Part shown: positions 24,139 to 32,011 of the stretch, piece after piece
Numbering within the stretch: position 1 is the first letter of the stretch
Layout: each line of letters opens with the position of its first letter
NCBI GenBank assembly: GCA_028718605.1
Contig: JAQULM010000001.1
Span: 1-64,000, forward strand
From: Patescibacteria group bacterium
GTDB taxonomy: Bacteria; Patescibacteria; ABY1; UBA10025; JAHIVO01
DNA: 64,000 bases
Direction of reading: 5' to 3'
Notes under the pieces: generated by a model
What the model was told of the DNA's origin: nothing
Seen by the model: only the letters and a program-made list of their open reading frames with translations
The model's database searches: none
Made by a program: the position numbers and the translations under genes

Positions 24139-25512
24139 CTACTGGTTTGTACTTGCTGTATTTGTTGCGCTACTGGGGAAATTTGTGTTCGCGTTTGTAT
24201 TACTATTTGAAAAACTTTTTTCCAATGCCTCAAGATCAATAGATTCGAAGTTGCTTGAAAAAGTTTGGATTAGTTCATTCGATTCGCACGTTTCGAATGT
24301 TGAAAGAATGAATCCGCATGCTTCTTTCCATTGAAAATCATTTATATAGACTGAAATAACTTTATCTTTTAATTGCTCAATGAGCCAGTCGTCAACATCT
24401 TTCTTTCTGATAAAAATATGTTTGACGTCAATCTGCTCAACATTATCCGAAGACATTGAATGTGACAAGACTTTTATTAGATGGTAACCATACGCAGTAT
24501 CTACAATATTAGAAACTTGCCCATCCTGAAGTGCAAAAGCTGCGGTTTCAAATTCAGAAATTGTTTGACCTTTTATTACTGTGCCAAGGCTGCCCCCCGC
24601 TTTCGCGTCAATATCTTCACCGTATAAATCAGCTAATTCTTCGAATGTTTTTGTAGTTGTGCTTAAAAGTTTTTGGATTGTTTCAATTTTTTCCTTTGCG
24701 GTTTTATTAAAAGATGCGTCATTGTCAAGATAATTAGTAATTTTTTGGCGAGTGAGGTACGGTAACAATGCTTTTGATTTGAATTCTGTTGTCGACCAGT
24801 TATAGAGTTCCTTTATTTGCGTTTCAAGTTCATCAGAGCTGCCAACAACAGAAATAAGCTTAACATATTCAGCATCAAGTTCCCCGCTTGTTGGCGTAAT
24901 TCCAAGTTGCTTAGCAGCTGAATCAAGAAACTTTTGGCGCACAAGTCGTGTCAATATTTGCTTCGACAATAAAACATCAGATGGCGGTTTCACGGTATCA
25001 GACTGAGCAGAATAAAAATACTTCATTGTCGCAAGATCGCTGATAAAATCAGAATATAAAATTGTAGCGCCATCCACAACCGCCGCGACACGAATTATTT
25101 CACTCCCAGAATTCGTATTTACGACGATATCCTTGCCATTTGATTCATAATTTAAATTGCTATTCGATAGGTATTCTTTAAGCGCTTCTATTTCACTATT
25201 AAAGTTATTCGTAAGTTTTGAATTATTACTGTATATAACGAGCCAATAAAAAATGCAGGCGAGAATGATAACAAAAAAACCGAGCATAAAAACTGCTATG
25301 CGCCAGTGATGTGGTTTTTTATTTGCTGATGATGTTGGTGTTCCATCGACGATTCTTGCGGCATCAAACTGGCTCCATCCATTAGACACAAGTTCATCGA
25401 CAATTGCTTGGTCGCTAACGCCTTGCGACCTGCGTTGTTGCGTAAAAACACTACCGTTTTGGATACGTGTGCTATTTTCAGGCTGAATACGAGGTTTTTT
25501 TGCATTCTTCAT
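24139..25512 (-). CDS. Membrane-anchored PpiC/SurA-like peptidyl-prolyl isomerase
   Basis: A foldase for exported proteins. From ATG 25512 (an in-frame TTG lies at 25521) the product is 457 residues. The N-terminal part has a helical VDELVSNGWSQFDAARIVDG motif seen in other CPR membrane proteins. One membrane segment follows (about residues 65-88). Next comes a SurA-N-like helical region (LLSKQILTRLVRQKFLDSAA) and a parvulin domain: FEELADLYGEDIDAKAGGSL, then FALQDGQVSNIVDTAYGYHL. The C-terminus is Ser/Asn/Thr-rich. With the parvulin-bearing SecD upstream it forms a second proline-isomerase module at the exit side of Sec. Confidence 0.87.
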   Translation of the reverse strand: MKNAKKPRIQPENSTRIQNGSVFTQQRRSQGVSDQAIVDELVSNGWSQFDAARIVDGTPTSSANKKPHHWRIAVFMLGFFVIILACIFYWLVIYSNNSKLTNNFNSEIEALKEYLSNSNLNYESNGKDIVVNTNSGSEIIRVAAVVDGATILYSDFISDLATMKYFYSAQSDTVKPPSDVLLSKQILTRLVRQKFLDSAAKQLGITPTSGELDAEYVKLISVVGSSDELETQIKELYNWSTTEFKSKALLPYLTRQKITNYLDNDASFNKTAKEKIETIQKLLSTTTKTFEELADLYGEDIDAKAGGSLGTVIKGQTISEFETAAFALQDGQVSNIVDTAYGYHLIKVLSHSMSSDNVEQIDVKHIFIRKKDVDDWLIEQLKDKVISVYINDFQWKEACGFILSTFETCESNELIQTFSSNFESIDLEALEKSFSNSNTNANTNFPSSATNTASTNQ

Positions 25513-25550
25513 AATCAGCAATTCGTATAGTGAATGATAAAAACAGTATT

Positions 25551-25579
25551 ATTGTACATCTTTTCTCGCGTTGTATCAA
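25551..25579 (-). promoter_or_regulatory. Promoter of the foldase gene
   Basis: Minus strand TTGATA (25579-25574), 17-bp spacer, TACAAT (25556-25551). Start near 25544, about 30 nt before ATG 25512. Confidence 0.55.
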
Positions 25580-25890
25580 TAAATCGAGCCAATTTTTATC
25601 AAAACGAAATACTTGTTCTAACTGTATGAGCAAGTAATCATCAGTGCCTGTTTTTACTAACTACCTTATTAAAAACGGCGAAGAGTGTAATTGACCATAG
25701 AATAATAATGATACAAGTATTTGTAGTTCTCTATGATATTTTATTGGCAACTTTTTATTAAATACTTTATTTACTTGCGATGTTACCTTGTTTAAATAAG
25801 TTATTTTGAGTAAAAAAAACAGTTTTATGAGTAAACATAATATGTCTTAGAGCAGCACATTTAACAAAATTGTTTTGCACAATAATAAAT
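25580..25890. other. AT-rich gene-free stretch
   Basis: About 310 bp between the foldase promoter and the hairpin at 25891. I see no convincing open frame, tRNA or repeat. On the plus strand a TTAACA (25861) with TAATAA (25883) could be a weak promoter pointing towards the small open frame at 25953. Confidence 0.5.
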
Positions 25891-25914
25891 GAAGAGGGTG
25901 GCACGGCCCTCTCC
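25891..25914 (-). terminator. Hairpin, likely terminator for the membrane protein gene at 26.0-26.5 kb
   Basis: On the minus strand GGAGAGGG (25914-25907) pairs with CCCTCTTC (25898-25891), 8 bp including one G-T pair, with an 8-nt loop. An ATTTATTATT tract follows. It lies about 90 nt beyond the stop codon at 26001. On the plus strand the same hairpin would sit at the 5' end of a transcript reading into the small frame at 25953. Confidence 0.45.
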
Positions 25915-25952
25915 ATAGATTGATCTGAAGGCATTTTTCCTAGGAGGAATTA

Positions 25953-26015
25953 ATGCTTTCAATTGCTCCAGCGTGGGACTTCCAAATACCCATTGATGCC
26001 TCACTTTCCATGTAA
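25953..26015 (+). CDS. Possible 20-residue peptide with strong Shine-Dalgarno
   Basis: ATG at 25953 is preceded at 6 nt by AGGAGG, a full Shine-Dalgarno, which is rare here. It opens a 20-codon frame (MLSIAPAWDFQIPIDASLSM) ending TAA. It lies antisense to the 3' end of the minus-strand membrane protein gene (stop at 26001). No homology is recognised. It could be a leader peptide or a chance match. Confidence 0.25.
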   Translation: MLSIAPAWDFQIPIDASLSM

Positions 26016-26474
26016 GACTGTTGCATGTTTCTTACTCCCGTGACCCTGAGCTATCCCCCGAGACCGATAAGCCTCATGAAAAAGCTTGGATACAGCAGTA
26101 ACGACGAACGGAACGGAGACAAAGACGCACGTTTCTAGCATTTTAACTGGCACATCGAAGTCGTTTGGCTGCAGAAACTCGGTTATGAGCATCAACAACC
26201 ACGTCGACCACCAGATGAAGAAATATACCTCTCCTCTCCGTTTTTTCTGTTCATGATCGAGCCATCTCTTAGCTTCCTTCTGAAGCACATAGAGCACCAG
26301 AAATACCATATATCCGAATGGCATTTCCGCTGGCACTTTGAATGACTCTATTTTCATGAACTCAATCCAACACATAGTGTATTGGCAAAGAGTCCAAATG
26401 ACTAAGCAGTAGAACAGAATATCTGCTTTAGTCAACCACTTTAATAAAACAGAGGTGGTTTTGGCATATATCAT
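26001..26474 (-). CDS. Hypothetical membrane protein
   Basis: Unrecognised; 157 residues from ATG 26474, which has a GAAGGGAG ribosome site 5 nt upstream. Another in-frame ATG at 26570 would add 32 residues that overlap a long stem-loop, so I take it as leader. Four hydrophobic segments are visible, among them ILFYCLVIWTLCQYTMCW, YMVFLVLYVLQ and FIWWSTWLLMLITEF, with a basic loop DHEQKKRRGE between. Codon choice is more G+C-rich than the flanks, and it is bounded by its own promoter and a hairpin, so it may be a single-gene insertion. Confidence 0.6.
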   Translation of the reverse strand: MIYAKTTSVLLKWLTKADILFYCLVIWTLCQYTMCWIEFMKIESFKVPAEMPFGYMVFLVLYVLQKEAKRWLDHEQKKRRGEVYFFIWWSTWLLMLITEFLQPNDFDVPVKMLETCVFVSVPFVVTAVSKLFHEAYRSRGIAQGHGSKKHATVLHGK

Positions 26475-26529
26475 CACGCTCCCTTCATAGCGATACGGTT
26501 GTGTGCCAATTGCTGCGAAACACGCTGGA

Positions 26530-26567
26530 GCGTAGCTGTTACTTGAAAATACCAAGCAACAGCGTAC
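26530..26567 (-). promoter_or_regulatory. Stem-loop in the leader of the membrane protein gene
   Basis: On the minus strand GTACGCTGTTGCTTG can pair with CAAGTAACAGCTAC across a 7-nt loop: about 14 pairs, one G-T and one bulged C. It lies roughly 60-90 nt upstream of ATG 26474. A second small hairpin, ACGCT-CC-AGCGT, follows directly. It may be a structured regulatory leader. Confidence 0.4.
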
Positions 26568-26624
26568 CATTTCATATGGCTACCCTGTCAAGGATTCAAT
26601 GTCTGTATTTGATTGTACATATTC

Positions 26625-26652
26625 ATCATATATTGTATTACGATTTTGTCAA
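26625..26652 (-). promoter_or_regulatory. Promoter of the membrane protein gene, with nearby inverted repeat
   Basis: Minus strand TTGACA (26652-26647), 16-bp spacer, TATGAT (26630-26625). Start near 26618, giving a leader of about 144 nt to ATG 26474. Just upstream, a perfect inverted repeat TCCACA-CCC-TGTGGA (26665-26679) could be an operator. Confidence 0.6.
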
Positions 26653-26724
26653 TATAAAAAACTCTCCACACCCTGTGGATATATCCGATATTACGCTTGG
26701 ATTAGCAAAAAACAATTCTGGCGA

Positions 26725-27444
26725 TTAATTCATATATCCTATGTATGCGAGCATCGTACGCAGATTGCGATTATTATCCCGCCGGAATGAAAAACAGGAA
26801 GGTGTGCAATATGTGCATATTTTAGAGTCCTCAATATTATTTTGTGGTATGCCTGCATCTATAAATTGATCCTTTATGGCAGCACTCAAATCAATATGCC
26901 ATTGGGACGCAGAGGAATCAATGATATAAGGCGTATTCTTAAATGGCTTCGCATCTCGTGGAGTCATGCAAAAATGGCAGGCGTGGATTCCCGGACCAAG
27001 TCCGACAAGGTACGACGAGATGTCAGCATGCGTGGATTTTAACGATTCAATTGCTTTTTTTACAATACCTTTTGCGATCCCCCTCCAGCCTGCATGAATA
27101 ATTCCGACTGAATAAACCGCTGGGTTAAATATATAGACAGGAAAGCAATCAGCAACGGTAATCGATAGATAGACATCGCTGAGCGTTGTTAACAGTCCAT
27201 CACACTTAATGGTTGGTTGTCGCTCATATTTATTTTTTATGATTGCTACTGTTGTGCCATGCGAAAGATTTGCGTACACCACGGATATGGGACTGATTTT
27301 TTGCTTGTTAAAAAAAGTAGTGCGATTTGGTATATCGTAGGAACTGCTTTCCGAAATACTGACCATTGACCCGTCTTCAACTGTCGAGATGCCGTACCGG
27401 AGTTTGGGATACTGTTTGAAAATCTTGAAATGCAGTGAATCCAT
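26725..27444 (-). CDS. pgeF: Peptidoglycan editing factor / polyphenol oxidase-type laccase-domain protein
   Basis: A member of the YfiH/PgeF family, which in E. coli removes wrongly incorporated amino acids from peptidoglycan precursors. Motifs are CDGLLTTL, ITVADCFPVYIF (Cys ligand), IIHAGWRGIAKGIV, GPGIHACHFC and SCFSFRRDNNRNLR. The His and Cys residues form the metal site. I choose ATG 27444 (239 residues), just after the secA stop; a frame from 27471 overlaps secA by 22 bp. It is directly downstream of secA and murB, which fits a cell-wall role. Confidence 0.9.
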   Translation of the reverse strand: MDSLHFKIFKQYPKLRYGISTVEDGSMVSISESSSYDIPNRTTFFNKQKISPISVVYANLSHGTTVAIIKNKYERQPTIKCDGLLTTLSDVYLSITVADCFPVYIFNPAVYSVGIIHAGWRGIAKGIVKKAIESLKSTHADISSYLVGLGPGIHACHFCMTPRDAKPFKNTPYIIDSSASQWHIDLSAAIKDQFIDAGIPQNNIEDSKICTYCTPSCFSFRRDNNRNLRTMLAYIGYMN

Positions 27445-27449
27445 TGTTG

Positions 27450-30227
27450 CTACAATTTTGTTCCATGGCACTTCTTAAACTTTTTCCCGGAACCGCAGGG
27501 ACAAGGATCATTGCGCCCAACTTTTTTGCCTGCCTGCGTAACAATATTTCCAGCTGCAGTCTGTTTTGTGCCATTTATAGTTGGCGTTGAAAATTTTTGG
27601 ATTGACGATGATCGCCCTCCCACTGATGTATGTTGGTAGCCTGACGGCTCTGGATCATCCGAAGTTTTCGCTGGAGCACTTAACTGAATTGGCGCAGAAA
27701 GTATCGGATTATCATCTACTTTTTTCTGAATCGCGACTTTAAAGATTGTATAGACAATATTTTTTTGAATATTATTCATCAATTCGTTAAACAAACGAAA
27801 TGCTTCCTTTTTGTATTCAATCAATGGATCTTGCTGTCCATATCCGCGCAAGCCGATACCGGTGCGGAGATGGTCCATCAAATCCAAGTGCTCGATCCAT
27901 AGTGTATCAATTGCCCGCAAATACACAGCCTTTTCGATGGTTCGACACATGTCAGGCGAGCCGATCGCGTTTTCAAGCGAATCATACTGCAGTTGCGCGA
28001 GTGAAGCTAAATACTTGATTATCGTTGTACGCGCTTCAGCGTCTTGCTTTTTATCATGTGCGGTCTCTCTGATTTCTTCAAGTTTGATCCTATTTTTCAG
28101 ATCAATAGGAAAAATGGTATCGACAATTTCGTAAATTTCGTCAAGATTCCATGCATGCTCGTCTTCGCTTGAAGTATGGAAGGAAACGATTTGATCGATT
28201 TCATGCTCAATAAGCTCCATAATTTTTTTTCGAAGCGGGATTGGTGATTTTTCTTGATCGTTTTCTTTTTCGTCAAAAACGCCTAAAATTTCTTTTCGCT
28301 TCGAATAGATAACTTCGCGATGCTTATTTATCACGTCATCGTACTCAACCAAATGTTTCCGAATATCGAAATTGTGGCCTTCAACTTTTTTTTGCGCTGA
28401 CTCAATTGATTTACTGATGATGGCATGTTCTATCGGCATGTCATCGGGAACTCCAAGCCGATCCATCATGCTTTTGATTTTATCGGATCCAAAAATGCGC
28501 ATAAGATCATCTTCTGTGGAAACAAAGAACTGCGAAGATCCTGGATCCCCTTGTCGGCCCGCACGCCCTCGCAACTGATTATCAATTCTTCTCGATTCAT
28601 GCCGTTCCGTACCAATAACATGTAGTCCACCGAGTTTTACTACTACATCGCGGTCTTCTTTAGTTCCGTCTACGCCACCAAGTACAATATCAACACCGCG
28701 GCCTGCCATATTAGTCGCGACGGTAACCGCTCCCGGTGAACCTGCATCAGCTAGAATATCAGCTTCCCGTTCGTGGTTCTTGGCATTTAACATAGCATGG
28801 CGTATGCCTTCACGTTCAAGCAATTGGCCGAGTAATTCATTTTTTTCAATCGATACGGTGCCGATTAAGATTGGCTGGCCTAGTTCATGGCGGGTCTTTA
28901 TTTCGCGGACGATCGCATTATATTTTCCTGAAGCCGTTTTATAAATTGAGTCGTTCTTATCATCACGAACCATCGGCTTATTCGTTGGTATAATGACTAC
29001 TTCCAGATTGTATATTTTATGCAGTTCTTCCGCTTCTGTGGCCGCGGTGCCAGTCATGCCAGAAAGCTTTTTGTATAATCTGAAGTAATTTTGAAATGTT
29101 ATGGTTGCAAGGGTCCTGCTCTCTTTCTTAATATCGACTTTTTCTTTTGCTTCAATTGCTTGGTGCAAGCCTTCTGAATACCTGCGCCCAAACATGAGAC
29201 GGCCGGTAAATTCATCGACGATGATAACCTCGCCTTCTTTTACTACATAGTCACGATCTTTTTTAAACAGAGCCTTCGCGCGAAGTGCCTGTTCAATATG
29301 GTGTACGGTCTCGATGCCTTCTGCCTCGTAGATATTCTTTATTCCCAGCATTTTTTCCATTTTTGATACGCCAACCTCAGTAAGTGTCGATGCGCGCATC
29401 TTTTCATCGATATTAAAATCTGTTCCTTCTTGCAATCGTTCCACCAGTTCCGCAAATTGGTAATACTTATCAGTGGATTCTTCGGCAGGCGCTGAAATGA
29501 TAAGTGGCGTTCGCGCTTCATCAATTAATATGCTATCGACTTCGTCGACAATTGCATAATGGAGATTGCGCTGAACCATGTAGTCACGCGACGGAACCAT
29601 ATTATCGCGAAGATAATCAAACCCGAATTCATTATTTGTGCCATACGTTACATCTGCAGCATATGCATCCTTACGGGCGATCGGCCGTAAGTGTTTCAGG
29701 CGTTCATCATGAAGCTGATTGTCAAGATATGCCGGATCAAAAATAAACCCCTGCTCATGGGTTATACAGCTAACGCTGAGCCCAATCATTTCAAGTGCGA
29801 TGCCATACCATCCTGCATCTCGGCGAGCAAGGTAATCATTGACGGTAACAACATGGACTCCTTTTCCCTCAAGTGCGTTAAGATATGCCGCCATAGCTGC
29901 TGATAGTGTTTTGCCCTCGCCTGTTTTTTGCTCCGCAATCTTGCCTTCGTGCAAAGTCATCGCAGCCATTAATTGTACGTCAAACGCGCGCTGCTTAACG
30001 GTTCGCCTAATAGCTTCTCGCACCACAGCGAGTGCTTCCGGTAGAATTGCGTCAAGGGTTGCGCCATCGCGTAATTGCACTCGAAATGCTGTAGTTTTTC
30101 CTTTCAGCTGCGCATCTGTTAAAGCTGATACTGCTGGCTCCAGCGAATTTATTTTATCTACGAGCGGCTGAAATTTCTCGATAACGCGTTTGTTTGGGTC
30201 TCCAAATAGTTTGCTGAATAGTGACAT
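27450..30227 (-). CDS. secA: Preprotein translocase ATPase SecA
   Basis: The Sec export motor. Sequence marks are Walker A AEQKTGEGKTLSAAMAAYLN, the DEAD-like VDEVDSILIDEARTPLI, the preprotein crosslinking domain, GTVSIEKNELLG, NMAGRGVDIVLGG and HESRRIDNQLRGRAGRQGDP in motor domain 2. The C-terminal zinc tail is NDPCPCGSGKKFKKCHG (SEC-C). It has 925 residues, a usual bacterial length. It follows murB by about 100 bp with its own promoter and is followed by pgeF. Confidence 0.98.
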   Translation of the reverse strand: MSLFSKLFGDPNKRVIEKFQPLVDKINSLEPAVSALTDAQLKGKTTAFRVQLRDGATLDAILPEALAVVREAIRRTVKQRAFDVQLMAAMTLHEGKIAEQKTGEGKTLSAAMAAYLNALEGKGVHVVTVNDYLARRDAGWYGIALEMIGLSVSCITHEQGFIFDPAYLDNQLHDERLKHLRPIARKDAYAADVTYGTNNEFGFDYLRDNMVPSRDYMVQRNLHYAIVDEVDSILIDEARTPLIISAPAEESTDKYYQFAELVERLQEGTDFNIDEKMRASTLTEVGVSKMEKMLGIKNIYEAEGIETVHHIEQALRAKALFKKDRDYVVKEGEVIIVDEFTGRLMFGRRYSEGLHQAIEAKEKVDIKKESRTLATITFQNYFRLYKKLSGMTGTAATEAEELHKIYNLEVVIIPTNKPMVRDDKNDSIYKTASGKYNAIVREIKTRHELGQPILIGTVSIEKNELLGQLLEREGIRHAMLNAKNHEREADILADAGSPGAVTVATNMAGRGVDIVLGGVDGTKEDRDVVVKLGGLHVIGTERHESRRIDNQLRGRAGRQGDPGSSQFFVSTEDDLMRIFGSDKIKSMMDRLGVPDDMPIEHAIISKSIESAQKKVEGHNFDIRKHLVEYDDVINKHREVIYSKRKEILGVFDEKENDQEKSPIPLRKKIMELIEHEIDQIVSFHTSSEDEHAWNLDEIYEIVDTIFPIDLKNRIKLEEIRETAHDKKQDAEARTTIIKYLASLAQLQYDSLENAIGSPDMCRTIEKAVYLRAIDTLWIEHLDLMDHLRTGIGLRGYGQQDPLIEYKKEAFRLFNELMNNIQKNIVYTIFKVAIQKKVDDNPILSAPIQLSAPAKTSDDPEPSGYQHTSVGGRSSSIQKFSTPTINGTKQTAAGNIVTQAGKKVGRNDPCPCGSGKKFKKCHGTKL

Positions 30228-30265
30228 ATAGTGCTTCTTGGCTTGCCTTTATAAATAGTGCATGA

Positions 30266-30294
30266 ATTGTACATGATATCATGTAAACATTCAA
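30266..30294 (-). promoter_or_regulatory. Promoter of secA
   Basis: Minus strand TTGAAT (30294-30289), 17-bp spacer, TACAAT (30271-30266). Start near 30259, about 32 nt before secA. Confidence 0.55.
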
Positions 30295-30331
30295 AGCACA
30301 ATCAAGTTGGCGCAAGAGGATTTATTTTTTT

Positions 30332-31225
30332 TTAAAAGCCAATATAAACGATTTCCTCTTGAAGTTGAATACCGCTCGTATCACGCACCTGCTGTTTAAT
30401 ATAGCTAATGAGCGTTACAACATCTTCAGCACGGGCGTTTCCTGCATTGATAATGAAATTTGCATGCTTCTCAGACACTTGAGCACCACCAATCATTTTA
30501 CCACGCAAACCTGCCTTTTCTATCAATTCCCACGCCTTTAGGCCATCGGGGTTTTTAAAAACCGAGCCAGCGCATGGATAATTCCCTGGCTGGTGCGCGC
30601 GGAGCTTAGCATACTTCGTACTTAAATTTTGTATTGCCTCAGGTGCAGCAGGGGCGAGATGAAATGTTCCACCGAGTACGACATGTGTATTTGAGTTTTT
30701 AAAAATACTACCCCGATAACTAAAATTACATGAAGCTGGGGCAAGTGATTCAATACCATTTTCCTTGGAAAAGAGAATAATCGATTCTACTATTTTTGAA
30801 ATCCATTCTGTCGGGGTACCGACATTACCAACAATAGCACCGCCTATCGTCCCAGGAATGCCGGTTAAAAATTCCATTCCGCTTAAATTTTTTGAAACGC
30901 AAAATTGAATGAATTGTTGCAGCAATACACCGGATTCTACTCTGATGACATTCCCATTCTGATAAATCCCTGAATTCTCTACTTTAATTACAAGTCCCCG
31001 AAAACCTCCATCGGAAACAAGCACATTTGTCCCTTTGCCGAGCAATACATAATCAATGTTCAGCCGAATGGCTTCTTGTATAGCTGCAATAATTTCTTCA
31101 TTGCTCTTCGCACGAATAAAATATGCAGCTGGCCCTCCGATTTTAAAATTCGTAAAAGGAGCAAGAACGACGTCCTGTTCTACGCCGAGTAAATGTATTG
31201 TCGACGAATCTCCCGCCTGCTTCAT
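30332..31225 (-). CDS. murB: UDP-N-acetylenolpyruvoylglucosamine reductase
   Basis: Reduces the enolpyruvyl group to give UDP-MurNAc, the second committed step of peptidoglycan synthesis, using FAD and NADPH. The FAD-binding part shows TNFKIGGPAAYFIRAKSNEE, YVLLGKGTNVLVSDGGFRGL and GIPGTIGGAIVGNVG. The catalytic serine lies in YPCAGSVFKNP, and VSEKHANFIINAGNA is the C-terminal substrate segment. The length of 297 residues fits the type II (short) MurB. It is separated from murC by an opposite-strand gene. Confidence 0.97.
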   Translation of the reverse strand: MKQAGDSSTIHLLGVEQDVVLAPFTNFKIGGPAAYFIRAKSNEEIIAAIQEAIRLNIDYVLLGKGTNVLVSDGGFRGLVIKVENSGIYQNGNVIRVESGVLLQQFIQFCVSKNLSGMEFLTGIPGTIGGAIVGNVGTPTEWISKIVESIILFSKENGIESLAPASCNFSYRGSIFKNSNTHVVLGGTFHLAPAAPEAIQNLSTKYAKLRAHQPGNYPCAGSVFKNPDGLKAWELIEKAGLRGKMIGGAQVSEKHANFIINAGNARAEDVVTLISYIKQQVRDTSGIQLQEEIVYIGF

Positions 31226-31313
31226 ATAATTGACATTTTAGCATAATTTGGTAGGGTTCGGATAGGAGGCTTGCGTTATAGTAACAAAAGGCCTCTAGAA
31301 AAAAGGAGGAAAA

Positions 31314-31961
31314 GTGCTTTTTCAAATCATATCAGCTGTCTGCTGCTGCGTTCTTGTCTTCGTGATTTGGCGGTTTTATCGAATCCCAATTGATAAGATC
31401 GCATCAGCTGCCCGTTCGGTACCAGTAACACGCTCGTATACAATCGAAATCCGTACACCTTGGTTCTGGCTTTTCTGCAGAAAAAGGTACGTATTCGATA
31501 TCAAACCCAATGTAGCTATTGCTACGACGACGAGCGAGGATCACTTACAGCCCAATAAACCTACTGCCGCATTATCTACAGACACCCGATACTTCCGCCA
31601 TCGCCTTCCATCGAATTCAAAGGTGGTAATCGTGATCCCGCTGCCATGGTGGATTGAAATCGGCAAGCATAGGTTTGAACAAATCGAAGATTTTGTAGCT
31701 GTTCCTGCCAGCGCGAAGGGATTTGTCGAATTCCTCTCAGCTGCAGATGGGAAACCCCATGACGCCGGAGAATTCATAGTTGTGAACGAATCATTGTTCA
31801 CAGTAAGAAGCCAAACGGACAATTCAATTGTTACAACGGTGAAAGCTCCCTGCTCAGGATATCTCATCAGCCTACAACTTCACGGAGGGCCAAACAGCAA
31901 GCTCGTTGAGCCAGACAGCATCGTCTTGATCATCGGCATCGCAAAGCCGGTAAAACATTGA
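31314..31961 (+). CDS. Hypothetical protein with N-terminal membrane anchor and lipoyl-like C-terminus
   Basis: A lone plus-strand gene between murC and murB. The GTG start at 31314 has a perfect AGGAGG site 5 nt upstream. The 215-residue product has one N-terminal membrane segment (IISAVCCCVLVFVIW). The C-terminal 90 residues include TVKAPCSGYLISLQLHGG and EPDSIVLIIG, which resemble the beta-hairpin of biotinyl/lipoyl domains but without the modified lysine; it may be a hammerhead/HlyD-type fold. Its strong Shine-Dalgarno, codon choice and own terminator mark it as an independent insertion in the mur cluster. Function unknown. Confidence 0.65.
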   Translation: MLFQIISAVCCCVLVFVIWRFYRIPIDKIASAARSVPVTRSYTIEIRTPWFWLFCRKRYVFDIKPNVAIATTTSEDHLQPNKPTAALSTDTRYFRHRLPSNSKVVIVIPLPWWIEIGKHRFEQIEDFVAVPASAKGFVEFLSAADGKPHDAGEFIVVNESLFTVRSQTDNSIVTTVKAPCSGYLISLQLHGGPNSKLVEPDSIVLIIGIAKPVKH

Positions 31962-31998
31962 AGCCAACGACCGTTCGTTGGCTTCTTGTATTTTTATT
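31960..31998 (+). terminator. Strong intrinsic terminator after the lone plus-strand gene
   Basis: GAAGCCAACGA (31960-31970) pairs perfectly with TCGTTGGCTTC (31975-31985), an 11-bp stem with a CCGT loop, followed by TTGTATTTTTATTT. It overlaps the stop codon of the gene and lies 14 bp before the end of the convergent murC. Confidence 0.88.
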
Positions 31999-32011
31999 TA
32001 ACTCTGCGCTA

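Noticed and set aside
25893..25912. AGGGTGGCAC resembles the T-box antiterminator core (TGGNACCGCG)
   Set aside because: No stem I, no aminoacyl-tRNA synthetase or amino-acid gene downstream, and the stretch is simply one arm of a GC hairpin.
25522..26000. Search of the largest gap for tRNA, CRISPR or repeats
   Set aside because: No cloverleaf, direct repeats or spacer pattern could be found by eye.
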